A DNA stretch of 10,005 nucleotides from positions 1 through 10,005 of the forward strand of contig CAMLIY010000100.1 in NCBI GenBank assembly GCA_946480125.1, given 5' to 3'. A program made the translations under genes and the position numbers. The DNA is from an uncultured Asticcacaulis sp. (GTDB taxonomy: Bacteria > Pseudomonadota > Alphaproteobacteria > Caulobacterales > Caulobacteraceae). The notes below the pieces were generated by a model. That model had not been told where the DNA came from, made no database searches, and was given only the letters and a program-made list of their open reading frames with translations. Positions 1-6,704 of the stretch are shown in pieces (the stretch's first letter is position 1; the number at the start of each line of letters is the position of its first letter).

Positions 1-1712
1 ACGTAGCCGTCGTCGGCTAAAACGGGCGCTGGCAGCCTGCGATCAGAAAAATTGCTATCGGAAAAATAGCGCACCTTCTTGGCGCGGATGGGGGGCAGGC
101 CCGAAACCAGGACCAGTTCGTCACTGGCGGGCAATTGCATGACCTCACCGGGCGTCAGGAGCGGTCGGGCGGTTTCCTGGCGCGAGACCATGACGTGGGA
201 CAGCCACGGCGCCAGGCGATGGCCGGCATAGTTGCGCTGGGCACGTTGCTCGGTGGCGGTGCCCAGGGCATCCGAGATGCGCTTCGCGGTACGCTCGTCA
301 TTGGAGGAGAAGGCGATCCGGACATGGCAGTTGTCGAGGATCGAATTGTTCTCGCCGTAAGCCTTGGATATCTGGTTCAGGCTCTGGGTGATCAGGTACG
401 CGCGAATGCCATAGCCTGCCATGAAGGCCAGCGCGGTCTCGAAGAAGTCCAGACGGCCCAGGGCAGAGAACTCATCGAGCATCATCAACAGCTGATGACG
501 GTGGCATTTGCCGACCTCACCTTCCAGCCGCTCGGTCAGGCGGCGGCCTATCTGGTTGAGAATCAGGCGAACGAGCGGCTTGGTGCGCGAGATGTCCGAG
601 GGCGGGATAACCAGATAAAGTGAGACCGGATTTTCGGCGTTCATGAGGTCGGCGATCCGCCAATCACAGGTCGCGGTCGTCGCGGCCACGACGGGATCAT
701 AGTAGAGGCCGAGGAAGGACATCGCCGTCGACAGGACGCCTGAGCGTTCATTCGGTGATTTGTTGAGCAGGTCTCGGACGGCGGAGGCGACGACCGGATG
801 GACTTTTGGCGCGTCCTCGGTCCCGAGATGGTTCGTCGACAGCATCCGATGAAGGGTGTCGACAATTGGACGCTGCGGGTCGGACAAGACGTTTGCAACA
901 CGCGCCAGGGTCTTGTCTTCCTCGGCATAGAGGACGTGAAGGATGGCGCCGACCAGGAGGCTGTGGCTGGTCTTTTCCCAATGGCTCCGGTGTTCGAGAG
1001 CACCTTCAGGATCGACCAGGATGTCGGCTATGTTCTGGACGTCACGGACTTCGTTGGCGCCTTTGCGCACCTCCAGCAACGGATTGAAGCGCGCGGACCG
1101 TAAATCCGTTGGGTTGAAGAGAATGCAATGGGAGAAGCGGCTGCGCCAGCCGGCCGTGAGGTCCCAGTTTTCGCCCTTGATGTCATGAACCAGGACGGAC
1201 TGCGGCCAGGACAAGAGGGTTGGGACAACGAGACCGACGCCTTTCCCGCTTCGCGTCGGAGCGAAAGCGAGCACATGCTCCGGCCCGTCGTGGCGCAGAT
1301 AGAGGTCCTTCACCCGCCCCAAAAATACGCCGGCGTCGCGCAGAAGGCCGGCAGCACGGATTTCCGGTAGTCTCGCCCAGCGCGCCGAGCCATAGGTCGT
1401 CACGTGCCGGGACTGACGTGCCCGCCATATCGAGCCCAGAATAGCAGCCACGCATCCCAACAGCCCGCTCATCGCTGCCAGAAAGCCGCACCGGTGAAAC
1501 ACATCGGGTGCATAGGCTTCGTACGAGAACCACCACGGAAACAGCTGCCAGGGCCGGTATACGGGCATCCCCCACCAGACGCGCCACGGCGCCCCTAACT
1601 GGGTCTGGTAGCCCAACTGCATCGCCCCCCATTGGGTCGCGGCCCACACGCCACCGATCACGATGGCGAGGACAATCAGGATTTGGCCTAAGAGGAATTT
1701 CGTGGGTGTCAC
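1..1712 (-). CDS. traG: TraG/VirD4-type type IV coupling protein, 3' end beyond left edge
   Basis: Conjugative coupling protein: an inner-membrane ATPase that brings the relaxase-DNA complex to the type IV secretion channel. The frame read from the GTG at 1712 is open for 570 codons to position 3 and continues off the left edge. Two hydrophobic N-terminal segments (about residues 7-26 and 73-94) fit the membrane anchor. Walker A is APTRSGKGVG (151-160), followed by the family motif DIKGEN (177-182); Walker B is LLMMLDEFSALGR (408-420), followed by ITQSLNQI (441-448). GTG is chosen because it gives a start VTPTKFLLGQ resembling MTPTK-type TraG starts and keeps the first membrane helix; the ribosome site (GCGAG) is weak. 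The GTG overlaps a TGA (GTGA) that ends a 12-codon upstream frame. CopG and trb genes would be expected beyond the left edge. Family assignment is firm; activity is inferred from intact motifs. Confidence 0.95.
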   Translation of the reverse strand, partial: MTPTKFLLGQILIVLAIVIGGVWAATQWGAMQLGYQTQLGAPWRVWWGMPVYRPWQLFPWWFSYEAYAPDVFHRCGFLAAMSGLLGCVAAILGSIWRARQSRHVTTYGSARWARLPEIRAAGLLRDAGVFLGRVKDLYLRHDGPEHVLAFAPTRSGKGVGLVVPTLLSWPQSVLVHDIKGENWDLTAGWRSRFSHCILFNPTDLRSARFNPLLEVRKGANEVRDVQNIADILVDPEGALEHRSHWEKTSHSLLVGAILHVLYAEEDKTLARVANVLSDPQRPIVDTLHRMLSTNHLGTEDAPKVHPVVASAVRDLLNKSPNERSGVLSTAMSFLGLYYDPVVAATTATCDWRIADLMNAENPVSLYLVIPPSDISRTKPLVRLILNQIGRRLTERLEGEVGKCHRHQLLMMLDEFSALGRLDFFETALAFMAGYGIRAYLITQSLNQISKAYGENNSILDNCHVRIAFSSNDERTAKRISDALGTATEQRAQRNYAGHRLAPWLSHVMVSRQETARPLLTPGEVMQLPASDELVLVSGLPPIRAKKVRYFSDSNFSDRRLPAPVLADDGY

Positions 1713-1730
1713 TTGAGCCGCTCGCTGCAG

Positions 1731-1745
1731 CCGGCGGAATGCCGG
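1731..1745. repeat. Hairpin CCGGC-GGAAT-GCCGG upstream of traG
   Basis: A perfect 5-bp GC-rich inverted repeat with a 5-nt loop ends 18 bp before the traG start codon. No T-tract follows on the minus strand, so it is not a standard terminator. It may be a leader structure or lie within the relic of an upstream coding end. Confidence 0.4.
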
Positions 1746-1966
1746 GCTTACGACCAGGATCAATTATTGCGATGTTTTATGGAATCGCACTTACCTACGA
1801 CCTTACCGCCAAGGACCGAAAATAGCTCATTCCGTTTGATCTCGAATTGGAATTAAGCTGCCCCAATAAGATTTCCCACAAAGGCCAAGATCTACGCGGC
1901 TTTCCCCAGTGGATGAGAGACAACAACGTCACCTGCTTGTCCGATCCGGATAACAAGTTATAAAAC

Positions 1967-1982
1967 AGTCAGGATATTGACT
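1967..1982 (-). other. Possible relaxase nic-like motif (ATCCTG core)
   Basis: On the minus strand the sequence reads AATATCCTGACT. This contains the ATCCTG core of IncP/Ti-type nic regions and resembles the CAGGATAT core of T-DNA borders on the plus strand. It sits inside a 5-bp inverted repeat, AGTCA-N6-TGACT. Its position about 255 bp upstream of traG would suit an origin of transfer. The motif is short and could be chance; no relaxase gene is visible to match it. Confidence 0.2.
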
Positions 1983-2125
1983 CAACGAAGCTGGCACTGC
2001 TCCCATCCCGATGAATCGATTTACGACCAATGTTGCCGTTTTTAGACTAAGAATTTTGGTCCCGGCAGCGTAATATTCGAAATCACGAAGTGCGGCTATG
2101 GGTAAGTGAAATACATAAGACAGAT

Positions 2126-2171
2126 ATATTCACCGCATATGATGCGGAGAATGAGCTACATATTCACCGCA
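2126..2171. repeat. 12-bp direct repeat ATATTCACCGCA, two copies
   Basis: ATATTCACCGCA occurs exactly at 2126-2137 and 2160-2171, start-to-start distance 34 bp. The ends of both copies merge into palindromes: CCGCAT-ATG-ATGCGG at 2133-2147 and CCGC-A-GCGG at 2167-2175. Evenly repeated, partly palindromic sites upstream of a promoter suggest binding sites for a dimeric DNA-binding protein. The protein is unknown. Confidence 0.55.
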
Positions 2172-2191
2172 GCGGCAATTTGTCTCCGCAT
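2142..2191. repeat. 9-bp inverted repeat ATGCGGAGA / TCTCCGCAT
   Basis: The arms at 2142-2150 and 2183-2191 are perfect reverse complements, separated by 32 bp, and enclose the second ATATTCACCGCA copy. The left arm overlaps the right half of the 2133-2147 palindrome, so the ATGCGG/CCGCAT hexamer appears three times in 60 bp. A regulatory cluster or a recombination or replication site are both possible; nothing here decides between them. Confidence 0.5.
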
Positions 2192-2248
2192 GACGAGCAG
2201 AGATTGTTGCCATAATCACCGTACATGCGACGTACACGGCTGACGCCA

Positions 2249-2266
2249 ATGCGCACAAAGGCGCAT
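2249..2266. repeat. Inverted repeat ATGCGC-N6-GCGCAT
   Basis: A perfect 6-bp inverted repeat with a 6-nt centre lies 32 bp upstream of the -35 element of the exported-protein gene. Its position upstream of the promoter and its symmetry fit an operator or activator site. It is close in sequence to the ATGCGG repeats at 2133-2191 but not identical. Confidence 0.35.
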
Positions 2267-2297
2267 ATGCTGCCCCGCCTTGCTTAGGTCTGGATGA

Positions 2298-2325
2298 TTG
2301 ACAACTCTTTCGCGCGTGTTATGCC
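2298..2325 (+). promoter_or_regulatory. Sigma-70-type promoter for the exported-protein gene
   Basis: A consensus -35 TTGACA lies at 2298-2303. After a 16-bp gap comes TATGCC at 2320-2325 as a weaker -10. Transcription would start near 2332, giving a roughly 20-nt leader before the ATG at 2352 that contains the ribosome site GGAGG (2339-2343). The -10 is inferred from spacing, the -35 from sequence. Confidence 0.55.
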
Positions 2326-2351
2326 TCAATGAAACCTGGGAGGGGAAAATC

Positions 2352-2957
2352 ATGAAAACCTATACCGCGCTGTGCGCATTACCTTTGCTTGCGCTTTTCG
2401 TTACGTCGGCACATGCGCAGGATTTACAGACCGCTACACCTGAAACGGCCCCTGTTGCGCCCGCATCCGAAGCAGCGCCTGCTTCTGCACCGGTACCAGC
2501 GAGGCAGACTCTTAAAATTCCCGAGGGCACCGAACTGCAGATCCGGGTTGATGAAAAAGTGTCGTCGGCCACCGCCCAGGAGGATGACAAGTTTGGAGTT
2601 ACACTGAGTGAGCCCCTCACCATTGACGGTGTCAAACTGTCGGCTGGCTATCGCGGTCGTGGTGTTGTTCAGTCTGCCAAGAAGCGCCGCATGATGGGCC
2701 AGGCCGGACAACTGAACATCGCGCTCGAATACATCAAGATTGGCGACACAAAGGTCCGGGTTCGCGCCAACAAGGGGAAAGAAGGTGAAGGCCATATGGG
2801 CGCCACTGTCGCTCTGACTGTCCTCTTCGGCCCACTTGGCCTGCTGAAACACGGCGACGATGTCGTCGTCAATGACGGTACCATCCTGACAGGCTATGTT
2901 TCGGAAGACGTCACGATCGATCTGCCGCTGGCACCACCTCCGTCTGGAAACGATTGA
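2352..2957 (+). CDS. Exported periplasmic or envelope protein of unknown function
   Basis: A 201-residue protein with a clear Sec signal peptide: MKT start, hydrophobic core at residues 5-18, and probable signal peptidase I cleavage after SAHA (residue 22). The mature part begins with a Pro/Ala-rich linker (about 27-51). It is followed by a compact domain starting LKIPEGTELQIRVDEKVSS and repeating the pattern 'basal Gly, hydrophobic strand', which suggests a beta-rich fold. A hydrophobic stretch at about 150-166 (VALTVLFGPLGLL) is followed by GTILTGYV. I recall similar uncharacterised exported proteins in Caulobacter- and Xanthomonas-type bacteria, but cannot name a function. The ATG at 2352 is chosen over an upstream in-frame TTG at 2298 because the TTG is part of the -35 box, while the ATG has GGAGG eight bases upstream and a proper signal peptide. 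It is convergent with dnaE2, with 30 bp between the stops, so the two are not one operon. Confidence 0.85.
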   Translation: MKTYTALCALPLLALFVTSAHAQDLQTATPETAPVAPASEAAPASAPVPARQTLKIPEGTELQIRVDEKVSSATAQEDDKFGVTLSEPLTIDGVKLSAGYRGRGVVQSAKKRRMMGQAGQLNIALEYIKIGDTKVRVRANKGKEGEGHMGATVALTVLFGPLGLLKHGDDVVVNDGTILTGYVSEDVTIDLPLAPPPSGND

Positions 2958-2987
2958 GATCGGAGGTGATGGCCGAGCGTCCATCCC

Positions 2988-5900
2988 TTACTTAAAATCC
3001 CGGCTTCTATGGTTGATCTGCGCCGCCTTCGTCACACGCGGATCAACCCCGCGCTCCCCGTTCCGGAATTCATCACCGGGCTGGTGCGGCGCTTGCAGAG
3101 CCACGTTGCGACCGCCGATATCCGCCAGCATATGCGAGAGGTCCACCACCGACCGGGCGATCAGGTGGACGACGTCGCCCTCTTTTTGGACAAAGCCGGT
3201 GATCAGGATGAGGGTCGAGCCATAGACGGCCTGCTTGTACTGCTCGCCCACTTTTTCCCAAATGACGACGTTGGCGTCTCCGGTCTCGTCTTCGATGGTC
3301 ATGAAGATAACGCCCTTGGCCGAGCCTGGGCGCTGACGCACATTGACCATGCCGGCAACGGAGACGTAGCGCTTGTCCTTTGAAGTCATGGCCTCGTGGC
3401 AGGTAACGTGTCCCCTCTCCTTCAGGTCTTCGCGCAGGAAATGGATCGGGTGAATCGTCTGGCTGAAACCCACGCTGTTATAATCTTCCACGACATTGGC
3501 GCCGTCGGTCATGGGTTTGAAGTTCATTTCGGCGTGGTCGATCTCTGCGACGCTGCGACCTTGCTCATCAAGCACACAGTCGAAGAGCGGCAGCACATCA
3601 CTGCCCAGGGACAGAATGGCGTTCAGGGCATGCCGCCTGACCAAGCCAAATGCTTCCTCAAAGGCATTGGATCTCGCCAGCTTGCGTAAGGTCGGCACGG
3701 GCGTGCGGGCGCGGCGCCATAGGTCCGGAATGGATTTGTAGGGCGTCTCGCCGCGTACCAGGATCAGGTCGGCGACATCGGCACTGCGCACGCCCTTGAT
3801 CAGACGATAACCCAAGCGAACGGCAAATTTGCCCGACCGACCTGTCGGCTCCAGGGTGCAGTCCCACCGGCTGTTGTTGATGCAGAACCAGCGGATTTCG
3901 ACACCATGCATTTTGGCATCTCGGATCAATTGCGCCGGCGCATAAAAGCCCATGGGCTGGCTGTTGAGGATGGCGGCCAGAAAGACCTCGGGATGGTGGC
4001 ATTTCATCCAGGATGAGGCTTCCGAGATGATGGCGAAGCTGAAGGCGTGGCTTTCCGGGAAACCGTAGGAACCGAAGCCTTCCAGTTGCTTGACCAGAGA
4101 CATGGCGAACTCTTCGGTATAACCGTTTTTCAACATGCCGTTGATGATGTCTTGGCTAAGCGCACCAATGCCCCCGGTTTTCTTGAAGGTCGCCTGCGCG
4201 CGCCTGACCAGATCGGCCTGGCCGGGCGAAAAACCGGCGCAGGTGATGACGACCTTCATCGCCTGTTCCTGAAACAACGGCACACCCAGGGTCTTGCCAA
4301 GGATATTTCCCAGTTCAGGTGTCGGGAAAGTGACGGGCTCTTCCCCTTTCAAACGCTTGAGGTATGGATGGACCATATCGCCCTGGATCGGCCCTGGACG
4401 GACAATGGCGACCTGAATGACCAGGTCGTAGAAGGTGCGCGGTTGGGTCTTGGGCAGCATGGACATCTGCGCCCGTGACTCGATCTGGAAGGTGCCGATG
4501 GTATCGGCGCGTCGGATCATCGCATAGGTCTTCGGGTCTTCGGGCGGAATGCAGGACATGTCCATTGATAGTCCCTTGGTCTCCGCCAGCATGTCGAAAC
4601 AGCGCTTCATGCAAGACATCATGCCCAGTGCCAGGCAATCAACCTTCATGAACTTCAATGCGTCGATATCGTCTTTGTCCCACTCTATGACCTGACGGTC
4701 CTTCATGCGTGCTGGCTCGATCGGCACCAGTTCATCCAGGCGGTCGTGGGTCAGGACAAAGCCACCGGGATGCTGACTAAGCTGACGCGGCACATCGAGC
4801 AGCAGCAAGTGGATCTCGAAAGCCAGTTTGAGACGGGGGTCTTTAGTATTGAGATTGAGTTCGGCCGCCATCTCCTCCGTGCAGCCTTCCGAATGCCAGT
4901 ATCGGATATTCTTGGCCAAGATCTTGATCGTGTCTTCGGGAAAACTCAACACCTTCAGGGTATCGCGCATGGCACCACGGGTACGAAAGCGATTGACCAC
5001 GGCGGTCAGGGCGGAGTGATTGCGGCCATAGGTGTTGAACACCCATTGCATCACCTCCTCGCGGCGCTGGTGTTCAAAATCGACATCGATATCGGGCGGC
5101 TCACGGCGTTCTTCCGAGATAAAGCGCTCGAACAGCAGGTCATTGCGGTCGGGATCGACGGAGGTGATCCCCAGGACATAGCAGACGCAGGAATTGGCGG
5201 CCGAGCCGCGCCCTTGGCATAGGATGTCCTTCGAGCGGGCAAATTGGACGATCGAATTGACGGTCAGGAAGTAAGGGGCATAATCGAGGCGATCGATGAG
5301 GTTCAGTTCGTGCTTGAGGAGATCGATGACTTTCTGCGGCACCCCTTCGGGATAGCGCCACTTGGCGCCGGCCCAGGACAAACGCTTCAGCGCCTCGATG
5401 GCCGACATGCCGGGCATCAACATCTCTTCCGGGTATTGGTATTCCAGTTCCGACAGAGAGAACCGGCACTTGTCCGCGATCTCCACCGTCCGGCGCATAG
5501 CCTCGTGGTATTCGGCGAACAGCCTGTGCATTTCATCCGACGACTTCAGGAAGCGATCGGCATATAATTGCCGAAGATCGCCCATGTCATCGATCGAGCA
5601 GCGATTACGGATGCAGGTGATGATGTCGTGTAGATATGCTCGCTCCTGGTCATGATACAGGACGTCATTGGTGATGACGGTGGGTACACCATACCTGACG
5701 GCCAGATTTGACAATTCGAGCAGGCGCATATGGTCGTTTTGTCGAAAGCGCAGAGACAGCGCCATATAGGCGCGGTCGGCGAATAGCGCCTTGACCTTGC
5801 GCAAACGTATGGCGCATAGAGCGTCGGCTTCGTCGGGGATAAGAATGGCCAGCAGGCCAGCGTTGAAGTCCTCGACATCGGCCCAGTCGATATCGCACTT

Positions 5901-6218
5901 CCCCTTCCCCGCCCGTGTCTTCCCCAAGGACAGGAGCCGGCAGAGGTTGGCGTAGCCGCCTCGATCAAGCGGATAGACCAGCAGGGACATGCCGTCCCTC
6001 AAGTCTAGCCGGCAGCCGATGATCAAGCGGACACCATGCGCCTCCGCCGCCACATGGGCGCGCACAATGCCTGCCAGGGTGTTACGGTCGGCGATCGCCA
6101 GGGCCTCCATGCCTAGCTCTTTGGCTCGCGCAAACAGATCGTATGGCGCGGACACCGCCTGGAGGAAGGAGAAGTAGGAGGCACATTGCAGCTCAATATA
6201 TCGAGATGGGGAATACAT
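2988..6218 (-). CDS. dnaE2: Error-prone DNA polymerase DnaE2 (ImuC)
   Basis: C-family polymerase, a second Pol III alpha subunit, that performs mutagenic translesion synthesis with ImuA and ImuB. About 1076 residues, the usual family length. Order (numbered from the ATG at 6221): PHP domain about 1-200; polymerase core with GRGSAANS (337-344); catalytic PDIDVDF (D377, D379); FMKVDCLALG with the third aspartate D528; helix-hairpin-helix region; and an OB fold near 935-1035 containing RPGSAKGVIFMTIEDETG. The protein ends in SRDFK, the usual DnaE2 tail. All three catalytic aspartates are present, so it should be active. Two adjacent ATGs exist; the second (6218) is five bases from GAGG, the first only two, so 6218 is preferred. 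In the PHP N-terminus, Tyr16 and Ala25 stand where many relatives have His. It lies 486 bp downstream of imuB, with an opposing gene in the gap. Confidence 0.97.
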   Translation of the reverse strand: MYSPSRYIELQCASYFSFLQAVSAPYDLFARAKELGMEALAIADRNTLAGIVRAHVAAEAHGVRLIIGCRLDLRDGMSLLVYPLDRGGYANLCRLLSLGKTRAGKGKCDIDWADVEDFNAGLLAILIPDEADALCAIRLRKVKALFADRAYMALSLRFRQNDHMRLLELSNLAVRYGVPTVITNDVLYHDQERAYLHDIITCIRNRCSIDDMGDLRQLYADRFLKSSDEMHRLFAEYHEAMRRTVEIADKCRFSLSELEYQYPEEMLMPGMSAIEALKRLSWAGAKWRYPEGVPQKVIDLLKHELNLIDRLDYAPYFLTVNSIVQFARSKDILCQGRGSAANSCVCYVLGITSVDPDRNDLLFERFISEERREPPDIDVDFEHQRREEVMQWVFNTYGRNHSALTAVVNRFRTRGAMRDTLKVLSFPEDTIKILAKNIRYWHSEGCTEEMAAELNLNTKDPRLKLAFEIHLLLLDVPRQLSQHPGGFVLTHDRLDELVPIEPARMKDRQVIEWDKDDIDALKFMKVDCLALGMMSCMKRCFDMLAETKGLSMDMSCIPPEDPKTYAMIRRADTIGTFQIESRAQMSMLPKTQPRTFYDLVIQVAIVRPGPIQGDMVHPYLKRLKGEEPVTFPTPELGNILGKTLGVPLFQEQAMKVVITCAGFSPGQADLVRRAQATFKKTGGIGALSQDIINGMLKNGYTEEFAMSLVKQLEGFGSYGFPESHAFSFAIISEASSWMKCHHPEVFLAAILNSQPMGFYAPAQLIRDAKMHGVEIRWFCINNSRWDCTLEPTGRSGKFAVRLGYRLIKGVRSADVADLILVRGETPYKSIPDLWRRARTPVPTLRKLARSNAFEEAFGLVRRHALNAILSLGSDVLPLFDCVLDEQGRSVAEIDHAEMNFKPMTDGANVVEDYNSVGFSQTIHPIHFLREDLKERGHVTCHEAMTSKDKRYVSVAGMVNVRQRPGSAKGVIFMTIEDETGDANVVIWEKVGEQYKQAVYGSTLILITGFVQKEGDVVHLIARSVVDLSHMLADIGGRNVALQAPHQPGDEFRNGERGVDPRVTKAAQINHRSRDFK

Positions 6219-6374
6219 CATGGCCTCACAGTAAAGCTATACAAATGGGTCCCAACGAACTGGAGTCGATTGTCCGCTCGTCGGTTTAGGTGAATAAGCC
6301 GGCTTAACCATCGCTCCCGCATCGCGTCTTTACGCTCGATCCCTTTAGTTCGCCGATGCGAAACGGAGGACCGT
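6219..6374. promoter_or_regulatory. Divergent spacer between dnaE2 and the 104-aa gene
   Basis: This region must carry the start signals of two genes read outward. It contains the perfect palindrome TAAGCCGGCTTA (6295-6306) near its middle. A second inverted repeat, TTCGC-CGAT-GCGAA (6349-6362), lies immediately before the ribosome site of the plus-strand gene. No consensus -35/-10 pair stands out on either strand. No full LexA box is present; only one GAAC half-site is seen (6257-6260). Confidence 0.5.
6295..6306. promoter_or_regulatory. 12-bp perfect palindrome TAAGCCGGCTTA, candidate operator
   Basis: A perfectly symmetric 12-mer lies 77 bp from the dnaE2 start and 68 bp from the start of the divergent small gene. 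This is the geometry of a shared operator. The regulator is unknown; it might be the small protein itself, though nothing in that protein shows a recognisable DNA-binding motif. Confidence 0.35.
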
Positions 6375-6689
6375 ATGATTGCGAACGATGTGATTGACTT
6401 CTTTATGGAACAACTGGTTCTTCCCGATACCTGCGCCGAGAAAATTCGCCAAACGATCAAGGACCTTGCCGGCATGTCCCAAGGCACAAGCCTCGGACAC
6501 CGCATGTTGAAGGAGCAACTGATCGACGTCCTGTTTGACCTCTACAGCCACGGCCTTACAGATGCCTCAGACCTCGGCGCGGCGTTAAAATCAAAACTGA
6601 ACCGTTGTGATCGTTCGCTTTTCACGCCGGCCCGACATGCCGGTGAAGTTCTGCCATTACGTAAAGGCGTCATGGCGGGCGGTTGTTGA
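6375..6689 (+). CDS. Small orphan protein inserted between imuB and dnaE2
   Basis: A 104-residue protein I do not recognise. Support for a real gene is the near-ideal ribosome site GGAGG (6365-6369), five bases before ATG, and sensible composition. Residues 1-75 look mainly helical and amphipathic, starting MIANDVIDFFMEQL and later LKEQLIDVLFDLYSHGL. The last 25 residues are basic, with little predicted structure, and end in Cys. There is no signal peptide, no membrane segment and no known catalytic motif. It is divergent from dnaE2 and stops 15 bp before the imuB stop, so it lies entirely inside the imuB-dnaE2 gap in the opposite direction. Its transcript would run antisense into imuB 3' RNA. 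Possible roles are a regulator or accessory of the mutasome, or an unrelated insert. An antisense frame on the minus strand at 6218-6505 is less credible. Confidence 0.65.
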   Translation: MIANDVIDFFMEQLVLPDTCAEKIRQTIKDLAGMSQGTSLGHRMLKEQLIDVLFDLYSHGLTDASDLGAALKSKLNRCDRSLFTPARHAGEVLPLRKGVMAGGC

Positions 6690-6704
6690 CATTATCTCGT
6701 CGCA

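Larger units (their letters stand above)
1713..2297. other. Gene-poor spacer between traG and exported-protein gene
   Basis: I see no convincing gene here. Short frames on either strand lack ribosome sites and protein-like composition. It is visibly more AT-rich than the flanking genes and holds several repeats, listed separately: a hairpin just upstream of traG, a nic-like motif, and a cluster of CCGC/GCGG palindromes from 2126 to 2191. It should contain the promoter of traG (minus strand), but I could not identify a clear -35/-10 pair for it. In related clusters a relaxase or other transfer gene often lies upstream of traG; none is present. Confidence 0.6.

Noticed and set aside
135..623. 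162-codon plus-strand frame at the left end
   Set aside because: It is antisense to traG, whose frame is continuous and carries all family motifs through this stretch.
1508..1825. 105-codon plus-strand frame crossing the traG start
   Set aside because: Mostly antisense to traG, with Arg/Pro/Thr-rich low-complexity composition and no ribosome site.
2298..2351. TTG-initiated 18-codon extension of the exported protein
   Set aside because: The TTG is the first part of a TTGACA -35 box, and the extension would bury the signal peptide. The ATG at 2352 has GGAGG and yields a proper signal sequence.
4746..5222. 158-codon plus-strand frame inside dnaE2
   Set aside because: Antisense shadow of the conserved polymerase core (the PDIDVDF region); no ribosome site of note.
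6257..6271. GAAC-N7-GATT in front of dnaE2 as a LexA box
   Set aside because: Only one half-site matches; the second differs at two of four key bases. A single GAAC is common by chance.
6218..6505. 95-codon minus-strand frame upstream of dnaE2, antisense to the 104-residue gene
   Set aside because: Its composition is rich in Arg, Ser and Trp, typical of a shadow frame. It overlaps the dnaE2 start and lacks a good ribosome site, whereas the opposite frame has a near-ideal one.
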